Positions 7,489 to 15,976 are shown, numbered from the stretch's first letter. The stretch: 59,684 bases of DNA from Clostridia bacterium (GCA_017447445.1 JAFSNK010000028.1:1-59684); one strand, 5' to 3'. The notes: generated from the sequence alone by a model not told the origin. A program made the numbers and translations.

Positions 7489-7518
7489 TTGTACGGGCGG
7501 TTGCGCATAATGTATAAT
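7489..7518 (+). promoter_or_regulatory. Putative promoter in the tsaD-DUF6062 gap
   Basis: TTGTAC at 7489-7494, 18-bp spacer, TATAAT at 7513-7518. It would drive the gene at 7757 with a leader of about 230 nt. A 13-bp direct repeat CGAACGCCCGTTT (7447 and 7469) lies just before it. Confidence 0.5.
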
Positions 7519-7539
7519 ACATAATGTTTTGAAAAACGC

Positions 7540-7655
7540 GGTGGAAAACAATGTGGAAAAGGTGGACGTCCGCGCGACAAAATCGACAAAATCGCGGTAT
7601 TTTGGGCATATTCGCAAATTCAAATGTGGAAAACCCGGTGGAAAATGTGAATAAC
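7540..7655. repeat. Cluster of DnaA-box-like nonamers
   Basis: The 315-bp gap after tsaD contains no gene but has five related 9-mers on the plus strand: GGTGGAAAA (7540), TGTGGAAAA (7553), TGTGGAAAA (7625), GGTGGAAAA (7638) and TGTGAATAA (7647). The last one is the reverse complement of the DnaA box consensus TTATNCACA; the others deviate. There is no dnaA or dnaN nearby, so this is not oriC by context. Confidence 0.4.
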
Positions 7656-7756
7656 ACGGGGACATAATCGCCTTATGCGCGAGTCGTTATGTAAACCCCG
7701 CGGTGCATAAATCTTCCGATCCTGCATATTTTATAAACCCTTTAAGGAGCGAAGCG

Positions 7757-8455
7757 ATGAAAGAACACATATACACCATACCGGTCACCGGAGCGTTTTC
7801 GGAGCATACGGATAAATGTCCGTTCTGCCGTCTTTACGAAAAGCTGGAGCGCGACGAGCTGGACCTTATTCTTGGCGCTTCGATGATGGAGCCGGAGATA
7901 CGTCGCCTCACCAACGAAAAGGGCTTCTGCGAACGGCATTTCGGCATGCTGTTAACGACAAAGAACCGCCTGGGGCTCGGGCTTATACTCGAAAGCCATC
8001 TGGAAGAACTGAAAAAAGACGTGAAGCCGGGCGGCGCGTTCGCGCGGGATATCGGCGCGAAGAGCACGGGCAGGATCGCCGAACTGGAGCAGAGCTGCTA
8101 TATCTGCGACAGGATAGAGGAGAAGATCTCCAAAATGTTCACCACCGCGGCGTATCTTTATGACGAGGAAAAGGATTTCCGGGCGAGGTTCGGCGAAATA
8201 AAGTATTTCTGCCTTCCGCACGGGCGCCGCTGGATGAGCGCCGCGAAGGAGGCGCTTTCCAAAGACGGCTATTCCGCGCTTGCCCGCGCGCTTTGCGATA
8301 AGAACGAAAAATACCTGCATTCGATTAAAGACGACGTTTCGCTGTTCTGCAAAAAGTTCGATTACCGCTTCGACGATCTTCCCTGGGGCGAATCGAAGGA
8401 TTCGATAGAGCGCGCGGCGAGGTTTTTAAAAGGCGACAGGGTAAAAGATCAATGA
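7757..8455 (+). CDS. DUF6062-like protein with two cysteine/histidine clusters
   Basis: 232 residues, start at ATG 7757 because AAGGAG stands before it. It contains two halves that each carry a CxxC pair and a later Cys-x-x-His: CPFC (about residues 21-24) with CERHF (about 58), and CYIC (about 115) with CLPHG (about 155). This suggests a repeated metal-binding fold. The pattern fits the DUF6062 family of Firmicutes; that name is from memory. No catalytic motif is visible, and no membrane segment. Function unknown. Confidence 0.65.
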   Translation: MKEHIYTIPVTGAFSEHTDKCPFCRLYEKLERDELDLILGASMMEPEIRRLTNEKGFCERHFGMLLTTKNRLGLGLILESHLEELKKDVKPGGAFARDIGAKSTGRIAELEQSCYICDRIEEKISKMFTTAAYLYDEEKDFRARFGEIKYFCLPHGRRWMSAAKEALSKDGYSALARALCDKNEKYLHSIKDDVSLFCKKFDYRFDDLPWGESKDSIERAARFLKGDRVKDQ

Positions 8456-8478
8456 ATAACGAATGAACGGCAAAGCTT

Positions 8479-8499
8479 GAAAAAGCCGGGCGCTTTTTC
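8479..8499 (+). terminator. Intrinsic terminator after the DUF6062-like gene
   Basis: gaaaaagc-cgggc-gctttttc, a perfect 8-bp stem 24 bp after the stop codon, with the T-run forming the 3' arm. Confidence 0.6.
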
Positions 8500-8527
8500 T
8501 TCCCGCCGTTCGGTTGGGAACAAAGAT

Positions 8528-9358
8528 ATGTATACCGAGATCACCGAAAACGGAATATTACTGCGCGAGCCGGAGAATTTCGACCCGTTCGTTTCCTGCG
8601 AATGCGGACAGTGCTTCCGTTTCGAGGAAAACGGCGACGAAGTCACGATATACGCCCGCCGCAGGAAGCTGCGCGTTAAGAAATGCGGCGACGGATATCT
8701 GTTCGAGGGCGTGAGCAAAGAGGAATTCGACGGCGTCTGGTACGATTATTTCGACCTCGGGCGCGATTACGCCGCCATAATCGAATCGTTTTCCGGCGAC
8801 GGGCACATTTCCCGCGCGGCGAAGTACGGCGGCGGGATAAGGATATTCCGGCAGGACCCGTGGGAAACGCTTGTCTCGCTTATCATCTCGCAGAACAACA
8901 ACATACCGCGCATAAAGAAAATAATAAACTCGCTCTGCGTACTGCTCGGCGAGGATCTCGGCGGCGGCAATTTCGTGTTCCCCGCGCCGAAGGCGATAGC
9001 CGAAGCCGGGGTGGACGGGCTGGCGCCGATACGCGCGGGGTTCCGGGCGAAGTATATTTACGACGCCGCGTTAAAAACGCTTTCCGGCGAGGTCTCGCCG
9101 GAGCGGATTAAGAATTCTTCCTATGAGGAAGCGCTCGCGGAGCTGAAAAAGATAAAGGGCGTGGGCGACAAGGTGGCGAACTGCGTGCTGCTGTTCGGCT
9201 ACGGCTTCACCTGCGCTTTCCCGGTGGACGTGTGGGTAAAACGCGTTATCGCCGAATACTACGGCGAAGGGTTCGACCCGGCTTCTTTGGGCGAATACGC
9301 GGGCATAGCGCAGCAGTATCTGTTCTATTACCGCAGAAACGTGGTGGGCGAAAGATGA
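8528..9358 (+). CDS. 8-oxoguanine DNA glycosylase (OGG1 type, HhH-GPD)
   Basis: Removes 8-oxoG opposite C and nicks the strand. 276 residues. The N-terminal OGG domain has CECGQCFRF (residues 20-28). The HhH-GPD domain has LIISQNNNIPRIKK (about residue 125), the hairpin KKIKGVGDKVANC (catalytic Lys in GVGDKVA, about 213) and FPVDVWVKR with the catalytic Asp (about 233). ATG 8528 is chosen because the frame upstream crosses the terminator hairpin. The stop overlaps the next ATG (ATGA at 9355-9358). Confidence 0.92.
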   Translation: MYTEITENGILLREPENFDPFVSCECGQCFRFEENGDEVTIYARRRKLRVKKCGDGYLFEGVSKEEFDGVWYDYFDLGRDYAAIIESFSGDGHISRAAKYGGGIRIFRQDPWETLVSLIISQNNNIPRIKKIINSLCVLLGEDLGGGNFVFPAPKAIAEAGVDGLAPIRAGFRAKYIYDAALKTLSGEVSPERIKNSSYEEALAELKKIKGVGDKVANCVLLFGYGFTCAFPVDVWVKRVIAEYYGEGFDPASLGEYAGIAQQYLFYYRRNVVGER

Positions 9359-10983
9359 GTCTTATGAAAAGGGCGCTGGTCACCGCCTGCGTGTTCCTGC
9401 CGCTTGCCTTTGCGGGGGCGGCGTTTATCGGAGTGTGGGCGGCGGTTTTCGCGCTGGCTGCCGGCGCGGCGTGCTTCTTTATTACAAAATACGGTCTGCA
9501 CCGGGTGATATACGACGAAAAAAGCAAAAAACAGCGCGTCGTCTACGCCTGCCTGATGCTTTTCGCCGTGCTGGCGTCGCTGTTCACCTGCGCGGTCAGC
9601 ATCGAAAAGGAATGGCTGCACGACTACCCGTTAAAGGGCTCAGTCGACGACTACGGCTGTTACCCGCAGATGTTCGACGCCTTCAAAAAAGGGCGGCTGG
9701 ATATAGATACCGACTACGATCTGGAAAAAATAGCCGCGCTGGACAACCCCTACGACAGGACGGCGCGCAAAAAAGCCACGGGCGAAAGCACCGGGCCGTT
9801 CTGGGACCGCGCGTTCTACAACGGCAAGCTTTATTCCTATTTCGGGATCGCCCCGGTGGTGTTCCTTTATTTCCCGGCGTATTTCCTCACCGGGAAGGTG
9901 CTTTCGGACGCGCTCGCGGCAGCTGTCATCGCAGCCGTGGCGGCGCTGGCGCTTATGAATCTGCTGCGGCAGATGTGCGCGCGTCTGAAATTCGGCGTGC
10001 CGTTCCTGCTTATGTGCGCGGGCGCCTTATGCCTGCCGTTCGGCGCGCTGCTGTATTCCACCGTTACCTGCGCGAACTTTTACCATATAGCGGTGCTGGC
10101 GGGCGTGGCGGCGGTAAGCTGCGCGTTCACCTTCCTGCTCGGCGCGGACGGGGCGAAAGGGGCAAAACGCAAATTCCTTTTCGTCTGCGCGGGCGTCGCG
10201 GCGGCGGGCGCAGTCGCCTCCCGCCCCAATCTGGCGCTGTTTTTCGTCGCGGCGCTGCCGCTTCTTATCGGAATACTTATCGAGCACCCGAACGGGGCGA
10301 AAAGCACTCTGCTGGACGCTTTGTCGTTCTGCGTCCCGCTGTTTTCGCTCGGCGCGCTCATAATGCTGTATAACGCGGCGCGGTTCGGAAGTCCGTTCGA
10401 TTTCGGCAGCGATTATCAGCTCACGCTGTGGGATATGTCCGGCGTCTACGCCTCGGTATCGCTCACGCTGCCCGCGCTGTTCCACTATTTCCTGCATCCT
10501 CCGGTGTTCAACGGCGCGTTTCCGTTCCTGCATCCCGGAAGCGTAAGACTTTCCTCCTACGGAGTGAGCCGCCCGGTCTATATTTCCGGCAGCGTCGGCG
10601 CGCTCTGGTTCCCCTGCGTCTACGGGCTGGCGTTCCTGCCCTACGCGCTTAACGGAAGCGGAAGGAAGGCGCGGCTCACCGCGATATCCGCCGCGGCGGC
10701 GACGCTCGCGGTGGTGCTGGTGGATATGAACTACGCCGGGGTGCATCTGCGCTATATGGCGGATATAATGTTCGTGCTCGCGCTCGGCGGGGTTTTCGGC
10801 TGCGTGGCGGCGGTGGGGCGTATGCTTTCCGGCGGGAAGCGCTTTGCCGATATCTACGCGCTCGCGCTGGTCCTGTTCGCGGTGACGGCTGTCGTCGATA
10901 TCGCGCTGTGCTTCGATAACGAGAGGGATATGATAATGAAATTCCACGCGGAGTTCTACGGTTTCGTCAAGGGCTTGTTCTGA
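9355..10983 (+). CDS. Polytopic membrane protein, GT-C-like architecture
   Basis: 542 residues with about 11-12 hydrophobic segments. A first pair spans residues 5-50, followed by a soluble loop (about 85-160) with YGCYPQMFDAFKKGRLDID and FYNGKLYSYFGIAPVV. That loop layout, with acidic residues after the first helices, resembles membrane GT-C glycosyltransferases (PMT/ArnT-like), but no defining catalytic motif can be claimed. Translation is coupled to the glycosylase gene (ATGA). Function unknown; cell-envelope glycan work is a guess. Confidence 0.7.
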   Translation: MSLMKRALVTACVFLPLAFAGAAFIGVWAAVFALAAGAACFFITKYGLHRVIYDEKSKKQRVVYACLMLFAVLASLFTCAVSIEKEWLHDYPLKGSVDDYGCYPQMFDAFKKGRLDIDTDYDLEKIAALDNPYDRTARKKATGESTGPFWDRAFYNGKLYSYFGIAPVVFLYFPAYFLTGKVLSDALAAAVIAAVAALALMNLLRQMCARLKFGVPFLLMCAGALCLPFGALLYSTVTCANFYHIAVLAGVAAVSCAFTFLLGADGAKGAKRKFLFVCAGVAAAGAVASRPNLALFFVAALPLLIGILIEHPNGAKSTLLDALSFCVPLFSLGALIMLYNAARFGSPFDFGSDYQLTLWDMSGVYASVSLTLPALFHYFLHPPVFNGAFPFLHPGSVRLSSYGVSRPVYISGSVGALWFPCVYGLAFLPYALNGSGRKARLTAISAAAATLAVVLVDMNYAGVHLRYMADIMFVLALGGVFGCVAAVGRMLSGGKRFADIYALALVLFAVTAVVDIALCFDNERDMIMKFHAEFYGFVKGLF

Positions 10984-11034
10984 TGGTTACCGCGGCTTCA
11001 CGTTATGCAAATACGTTTCAAAGGGTGATGCTTT

Positions 11035-11928
11035 ATGAAAAGACCTTTTATCAGATCCACCGCTGCGTTCCTCGCGGTCGGCGTCGTTCTGGCGGCGCTT
11101 CGCGCGGCGCTCGTTGTGAATCATATCGAAAAGAACGCGTTCGATTCCTCGGCGTACACGCTGCCGGACAGCGCGCCGTTCCGGCTGTTCGCCGTGCTTG
11201 CCGCGCTCTATTGCGTCGCCGCGGCGGTCTTCGGGATCGCAAAGTCCCCGCGCGGAAGAGTCTGCCGCCCGGAGCAGAGCGCGCCCGCCCCCACAGCCGC
11301 CGCTTTCGCCGTGGCACTGGCGTTTATCGTGCAGGCGGCGATGTTCGTTGTCTACTGCGCGGAGAATAAAATGCAGCCGACCGCGGACAATATCATCCAG
11401 GCGGCGTTCGCGCTGGCGGCTTCGCTGCTGTTCTTCCTGCCGCTGGGCGTGCGGTTCATCGGCGGCGCAAAAGCTCCGCTGCCGCTGTTCACCGCGTTCG
11501 TTCCGGTGCTCTATTGCTGCGCCCGCCTTATAGTCGATTTCGTCCGCACCAACGCGGCGCCGATGGAATCCTCCAACGCCTACCACATACTTTCGCTCGT
11601 CGCGCTGCTTATGCTTGTCACGGCCGAGTCCGCCTCCCGCATGCGCCAGGTCGCGCCGTTCAGGTTCCTCGCGTTCGGATACACGGCGGCGGCGTTCCTG
11701 CTCGTCTACGCGGCGCCGAACCTCGTGCTGCCCGCCTTCGGGCTGCTGGAGTTCGATTATCTCACGATAGTTTCGGTGGGCGATATCTGCCTCGCCTTCT
11801 ATTGCGCCGCGCGGGTATCCACCTGCGTGACCGAAAAAGCGCCGAAAACGCCCGGAAACGGCAAAAAGGGCGGCAAACCGGCGGAAACGGAGCAGGCGGA
11901 GGAAAACGGCGGCTCGCCGCGGGAATAA
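11035..11928 (+). CDS. Membrane protein, unknown function
   Basis: 297 residues with about seven hydrophobic segments (near 8-28, 45-65, 90-112, 122-140, 148-165, 180-196 and 215-255) and a charged tail rich in Lys, Glu and Gly (KTPGNGKKGGKPAETEQAEE). The start ATG 11035 follows AAAGGGTGATGC. It lies between a GT-C-like protein and a SpoIID-like gene on the same strand. Its transcript would meet a terminator hairpin at 11955-12001. I do not recognise the family. Confidence 0.65.
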   Translation: MKRPFIRSTAAFLAVGVVLAALRAALVVNHIEKNAFDSSAYTLPDSAPFRLFAVLAALYCVAAAVFGIAKSPRGRVCRPEQSAPAPTAAAFAVALAFIVQAAMFVVYCAENKMQPTADNIIQAAFALAASLLFFLPLGVRFIGGAKAPLPLFTAFVPVLYCCARLIVDFVRTNAAPMESSNAYHILSLVALLMLVTAESASRMRQVAPFRFLAFGYTAAAFLLVYAAPNLVLPAFGLLEFDYLTIVSVGDICLAFYCAARVSTCVTEKAPKTPGNGKKGGKPAETEQAEENGGSPRE

Positions 11929-11954
11929 CCCAAGGAAAAAACGGAATATAAATA

Positions 11955-12001
11955 AGAGCGTAAGGGGTGCCGGAATGAAAAAACTTACGCTCTGTTTTTT
12001 T
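11955..12001 (+). terminator. Terminator-like hairpin enclosing the start codon of the next gene
   Basis: AGAGCGTAAG (11955-11964) pairs perfectly with CTTACGCTCT (11984-11993) around a 19-nt loop, followed by G and seven Ts (11995-12001). The loop holds the ribosome site (GGGG) and the ATG at 11975. It may terminate the upstream transcript, control initiation of the downstream gene, or both. Confidence 0.65.
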
Positions 12002-12808
12002 GCCGTTTTCGCCGCCGTCTGCCTGCTTCCCGCGGCGCGGCTGTTCCCGGCGGGCAACGCCGCGGCGGCGACGCTGCGCGTAAAAGGGGAAAACGGCGTG
12101 TATGAAACCGATATCGAGGAATTCGTCGCGCGGGGGGTGAACGCCCTCGCCGCGGAGATCGAAGGGCCGGAGACCGCCTGCGCGCTGGCTGTCGCGCTGC
12201 GCTCCTGCGCGTATTACGTTCTGGAAAACGGCTGCAAGCACGCGGACTGCGAGTTCTGCGAAGATCCCGGGTGCTGTTTCCCGCTGGCGACGGAAACCGG
12301 GGGCGCGGGCGGGGAAGCGGCGGAAAAAACGCGGGGCGAAACGCTTATATGGCGCGGAGCCGCCGCGCCCGCGCTCTATACCGTCTGCTCCGGCGGCGGC
12401 ACGCGGGATTGCGCCGCGCTTCCGTTTAACAGCGCGGTAAAGCGGGAAAGCGTTTGCGAAAAGCACCGGGCGGAGCTGCGGTTCGGCGAAAGCGAGCTTT
12501 GCGCGGCGTTCGGCGCGGAGTCCGCGGGCGGCGCGTGCTTTGCCTGCGACGGAAACGGTTATTGCGAATTCGCGCTGATCGGCGGAAAGGTCTGCCGCGC
12601 GGAAGAGATAATAAAAACGCTTTCGCTCCCGTCGGCGGCGTTTCGCGTCGCGTATGAGGACGGCGCGGCGGTGTTTTCGGTGTTCGGCGAAGGGCGCGGC
12701 TACGGGCTGGACGTCTGCCGCGCTAACCTGCAGGAAAGCGAGGGTATGGGCTGGCGCGAAATACTGAAAACGGCGTTTCCGCTTGCCGAACGCGTTAAAA
12801 AACCTTAA
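11975..12808 (+). CDS. SpoIID-like protein (divergent)
   Basis: 277 residues with a signal peptide (residues 1-28). It follows the SpoIID/LytB layout: a short N-terminal strand region TLRVKGENGVYETDIEEFV, the segment EGPETACALAVALRSCAYYV (in the family, E.....KAQAVAARTYA), CSGGGTR (family SxxGG) and the C-terminal GEGRGYGLDVCRANLQ matching GxGHGxGMSQ. Several consensus residues differ, including the SpoIID catalytic Glu region, and it is Cys-rich (EFCEDPGCC). SpoIID is a lytic transglycosylase for engulfment and acts with SpoIIP/SpoIIM. The downstream spoIIQ-like gene supports a sporulation role; a second SpoIID-like gene is at 17978. Catalysis is uncertain. Confidence 0.72.
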   Translation: MKKLTLCFFAVFAAVCLLPAARLFPAGNAAAATLRVKGENGVYETDIEEFVARGVNALAAEIEGPETACALAVALRSCAYYVLENGCKHADCEFCEDPGCCFPLATETGGAGGEAAEKTRGETLIWRGAAAPALYTVCSGGGTRDCAALPFNSAVKRESVCEKHRAELRFGESELCAAFGAESAGGACFACDGNGYCEFALIGGKVCRAEEIIKTLSLPSAAFRVAYEDGAAVFSVFGEGRGYGLDVCRANLQESEGMGWREILKTAFPLAERVKKP

Positions 12809-12888
12809 AAACCGGGCAAAAAACCGAATAAACCGCGAAGAAAAAGTTAAAAATACCTTCAGAACAAAAAAATTCTGGGGGATGACCT

Positions 12889-13605
12889 ATGAAAAACAAA
12901 GAATCCGAAACAAAAAAGCCCGGGCGCGGCGGGGAAGCGGAGCCGTTGACAAAGCGCATAGCGCGCTTTTCGGCGTTTCTCTACCTCGGGCTGGCGATAC
13001 TCGTCGTCCTGGTGGCGGCGGTGGGGATATTCAGCATTTCCTACGATACGCCCGCGGTCGGCGGAGTATCCGTCCCGAAATTCGAGTTTGATCCCGTCGG
13101 CAGCGTATCGAAGGAGACCGACATACCCGTTCACCGCGAGGAAAGCGGGGTCCCCGACGACCGTTCGCAAAGCGAGGGACCGAAGCCCGAACAGCCCGAA
13201 TACAGCCGTCCGGTGCCCGGCGCGGTAACGAAGAAATACAGTATGGACACGCTGGTGTTTTCCGAAACGATGCGCGACTACCGCGTTCATCCCGGCGTCG
13301 ACCTTGAAGCCGCCGTCGGCGACGACGTGGTCGCGTTCGCGGACGGAAAGGTCGTTTCGGTAACGAACGATTATTTCTACGGCACCACGGTGGCGGTGGA
13401 GCACGGCTACGGCGCGGTATCCTATTATATGAACCTCGCGCCGGAGCTCGCGGAGGGGATAGCGGCCGGAAAGGAAGTCCGCTCCGGCGAAAAGCTCGGC
13501 ACGGTGGGCGGAACCGCCCGCATCGAATCGCGCGATAAACCGCATTTGCACTTCGAACTCCGCGTGAACGGCAAGCTTACCGACCCGGAACCGGAGCTGC
13601 CGTAA
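12889..13605 (+). CDS. spoIIQ: SpoIIQ-like M23 (LytM) membrane protein
   Basis: 238 residues: a basic N-terminus, one membrane helix (about 28-52), a disordered acidic linker, then an M23/LytM domain. Zinc ligands HPGVD (HxxxD, about residue 138) and KPHLHFEL (HxH, about 221-228) are both present, unlike B. subtilis SpoIIQ where the first His is lost but like clostridial SpoIIQ. SpoIIQ in the forespore membrane binds SpoIIIAH, encoded here at 50082. The SDNDYFYGTT region is typical: FADGKVVSVTNDYFYGT. GGGGGATGACCT precedes ATG 12889. It follows the SpoIID-like gene as spoIIQ does in many Clostridia. A generic M23 peptidase is the alternative. Confidence 0.8.
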   Translation: MKNKESETKKPGRGGEAEPLTKRIARFSAFLYLGLAILVVLVAAVGIFSISYDTPAVGGVSVPKFEFDPVGSVSKETDIPVHREESGVPDDRSQSEGPKPEQPEYSRPVPGAVTKKYSMDTLVFSETMRDYRVHPGVDLEAAVGDDVVAFADGKVVSVTNDYFYGTTVAVEHGYGAVSYYMNLAPELAEGIAAGKEVRSGEKLGTVGGTARIESRDKPHLHFELRVNGKLTDPEPELP

Positions 13606-13624
13606 AAGAAAAAAGCCCGAAAAA

Positions 13625-13660
13625 AGGGAGAGCCCGCGTAAAAAAGCGGACTCTCCCTTC
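13625..13660. terminator. Bidirectional terminator
   Basis: AAGGGAGAG (13625-13633) pairs with CTCTCCCTT (13652-13660), extended by CCGC/GCGG, and is followed by cggTTTTT. It separates the convergent spoIIQ-like gene and the dockerin phosphoesterase region; A-runs on the left side would serve the minus strand. Confidence 0.85.
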
Positions 13661-13734
13661 GGTTTTTGTTATCTGCCGCGGCGGGAACGGTTTTACGAAC
13701 GTCTTAAATCGCGCCGCCGGTGATCGCGCCGTTC

Positions 13735-14295
13735 CTACACCGGCACGGTGTAAAGCGAGACGGTTTTGGTATCCGGATCGTAGGAAAGCCGTATTTCGTC
13801 GCCGTATACGTTGCGCTTGTTGATGTTGGAAATATCGTGGTTGTTTACCTTCCCCTGCGAAAGCATATATATAAGCTCGCTGTTGGTCGACCCGTGCGAG
13901 GTGATCGCAAAGCCGCCCTCCGGCACCACTATCTCGAACAGCTTGTAGCCGATCCCGCCCGAAGCCCAGTCGTTCTTATAGCCCTCGTAAAGCACAATTG
14001 CGGGGTTTTGGGTGTAGTCACTGTAATAATTGTTGCAGTAATAGCCCGTGCTCATCGGTCCGCCGTAGCCGCTGTCGGGCCACTGGACCGCATAGGCGAT
14101 CCTGCCTTCGCCGTCGACTATTATATAATACCGCCAGCTATTGCCCACCCATTTCGCCGCGCCGGTGGACAAATCGGTCAGTTCGCGTATTTTTTTGCCG
14201 GATTCGGTCCAGACCGCTATGGCGTCCGCGCCCGCGTCGACGTTAACGGTTTTGGCGGTAAGACTCGTGGGGGCGTCGGGGTCGGAGTCGATTTT
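13735..14295 (-). pseudogene. Detached C-terminal part of the dockerin metallophosphoesterase
   Basis: The reading frame continues without any stop for 186 codons after the TAA (14296-14298) of the upstream gene, in the same frame, to a stop at 13735. It codes for a linker (IDSDPDAPTSLTAKTVNV) and a beta-rich domain ending IRLSYDPDTKTVSLYTVPV, which resembles the end of the upstream protein (FTLVYDPAKKLLSVAA), so the two look like repeats of one domain. Its only plausible own start is a TTG at 14172 without a clear ribosome site. Most likely it was once one protein now cut by a nonsense mutation; readthrough or assembly error are alternatives. Confidence 0.65.
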
Positions 14296-15897
14296 TTACG
14301 CGGCGACCGAAAGCAGCTTTTTCGCCGGATCGTAAACAAGCGTGAACCTGCGCGGCGTCCCGCCGCCGTAAACCAGCGATACGGCGCCTTTCGTATATAG
14401 CTTTTCGCCGTTCGCCGCGGAAGCGCTTGACGCGCAGTCGCCGGAAACGGATATATCCGCGAGCCGCAGGCGTTCCCCGCCGTATCCCAGCATTATGCTG
14501 TTGCCGGAGCTTAACTCCAGCTCCGCGGTATAACAGCCGGTCGATTCATCCAAAACGCCCTCGCCGTCGTAGGAGCCGCAGTAGGTAAGACCTATCCCTT
14601 CGCCCGGTTCAACAGCCACGTCGGTGGTGAAGCTGAAATCGGTCTTCAGGTTATAGATATAGGTGGTCCTTTTAAGATCGTTGTTCTCGAACAGGGTGGA
14701 AAAACCGCTCTGCGGCGCAAACCCCATGGTTATGCCGCTCATTTTCACCTGGAAACCGAAGGTGTGCTCGTGCCCCACAAAATAAGCCCTCGTGCTGCCC
14801 TTTTCAACCATAACGTCGAAAAGCCCGGTGTTCTTATAGGTAGGCCCGCCGGTCTTTATGCACGAAACGTCGGAAGCCGAAAGCTCCTGGTCGATAACGA
14901 ACTCCGCGCCGCTTCCGTTCCTTGCCGCAAGGTAGGCGGTGTGGAATTCGGGAAGCTGTATGTGCGAGAACACCACGGAAGGGATCACGGCGCCGGAGTA
15001 TTTTCCGTTAAGCCGGTCGATCTCGGAGCTATACCATTCGATCTGCCCTTCGGTGATCGCCTCGTAGGACGAAAGCGAGCTTGAATAAACGCCCGCGTCG
15101 AGCAGCAGTATCGCGCCGAGAAGCCTTGTCCCGCCGGGGCTCAAAACCGAAATCGAAAAATTGCCGTAACGGTTGTTCGCCTTGTCGATATACCCGCTTT
15201 CGTAAAGCAGATAGGGCGAACCGCAGGATTCAAGATAGTCGCTTAGATCCTTTTTGCAGTAGCCCGCCGCGGTGGATTCGGCGTCGTGGTTGCCGTATAT
15301 CAGAGTCCATGGCGTTTTAAGCCCGTCCATAAACTCCGCAAACTCTTTAAGCGCGTTCACGCCGGTAGTCATTATGTTGTCGCCGGAGCAGACTATAAGG
15401 TCTGGCTTGTGCTCCTCCGCAATGTATTTAAGGTAGTTTTTGGTGCGCTCCACCTTGTCGTTCTGGTAGGGGCTGCCCTCCGTGCCGATGTGAAGGTCGG
15501 CAAACTGCGCTATGCGCAGCGGCCTGTCGGCGGGCATTTTTACAAACAATCCGTTTTCCACTTCCGCCTGCTTTCCGTTTACGTCTTCCGCGCCGGGAAT
15601 GAAATAGGTCCCGAGGTAATGACGTTTTATCATAGCGTATTCCGAAGCGTCCGTCCTGCCGTTGCGGTTTATGTCCGCGCGCGCCGCCTGCTCTTCCGAA
15701 AGCGTATAGGTGCGCAGGTACGCGCGTTTGCACATTGCGTAGTCGGCGGGGTCGATTTTGTTGTTGCCGTTCACGTCGCCCGGCATAAAAGCCGCCCCTT
15801 CCGCCGCCGCGAACCCCAAAACCGCCGGCAGCAGGACCGCCGCGGCAAGAAACAGGGGCAAAAGCCTTCCCGCCATGCGTTCAAACAGTAATCTCAT
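14296..15897 (-). CDS. Secreted calcineurin-type metallophosphoesterase with dockerin-like module
   Basis: 533 residues. Signal peptide (1-31); dockerin-like pair of EF-hand loops, GDVNGNNKIDPADYAMCKRAYL and ADINRNGRTDASEYAMIKRHYL, cited here in short as DVNGNNKIDPADYA (about 41) and DINRNGRTDASEYA (about 74); then the phosphoesterase fold: FADLHIG (DxH), CSGDNIM (GD), YGNHDAE (GNHD), FSHIQLPE (H) and VGHEHTF (GHxH). The C-terminal 100 residues are beta-rich. It is exported and probably hydrolyses a phosphoester outside the cell. Dockerins normally bind cohesins; no cohesin or scaffoldin is in the window. TAA 14296 lies in frame with 186 more open codons (see the next-lower entry). Confidence 0.88.
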   Translation of the reverse strand: MRLLFERMAGRLLPLFLAAAVLLPAVLGFAAAEGAAFMPGDVNGNNKIDPADYAMCKRAYLRTYTLSEEQAARADINRNGRTDASEYAMIKRHYLGTYFIPGAEDVNGKQAEVENGLFVKMPADRPLRIAQFADLHIGTEGSPYQNDKVERTKNYLKYIAEEHKPDLIVCSGDNIMTTGVNALKEFAEFMDGLKTPWTLIYGNHDAESTAAGYCKKDLSDYLESCGSPYLLYESGYIDKANNRYGNFSISVLSPGGTRLLGAILLLDAGVYSSSLSSYEAITEGQIEWYSSEIDRLNGKYSGAVIPSVVFSHIQLPEFHTAYLAARNGSGAEFVIDQELSASDVSCIKTGGPTYKNTGLFDVMVEKGSTRAYFVGHEHTFGFQVKMSGITMGFAPQSGFSTLFENNDLKRTTYIYNLKTDFSFTTDVAVEPGEGIGLTYCGSYDGEGVLDESTGCYTAELELSSGNSIMLGYGGERLRLADISVSGDCASSASAANGEKLYTKGAVSLVYGGGTPRRFTLVYDPAKKLLSVAA

Positions 15898-15947
15898 ATT
15901 CTTCCTCCGTTCCCGCGCCGTGCGGCGCGCGTGTGTTCCCGTAAGGC

Positions 15948-15976
15948 ATTATACCACACCGGCGCGCGGTTGTCCA
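15948..15976 (-). promoter_or_regulatory. Promoter for the dockerin phosphoesterase
   Basis: On the minus strand TGGACA (15971-15976), 17-bp spacer, TATAAT (15948-15953), 51 bp before the start codon. GGAGGAAGAAT gives the ribosome site. Confidence 0.7.

Noticed and set aside
7540..7655. Replication origin
   Set aside because: No dnaA, dnaN, gyrB or rpmH neighbourhood, and only one of the five words fits the DnaA box consensus.
14296..14298. Selenocysteine or recoded stop
   Set aside because: The stop is TAA, which is not the Sec codon, and no SECIS-like hairpin follows directly.
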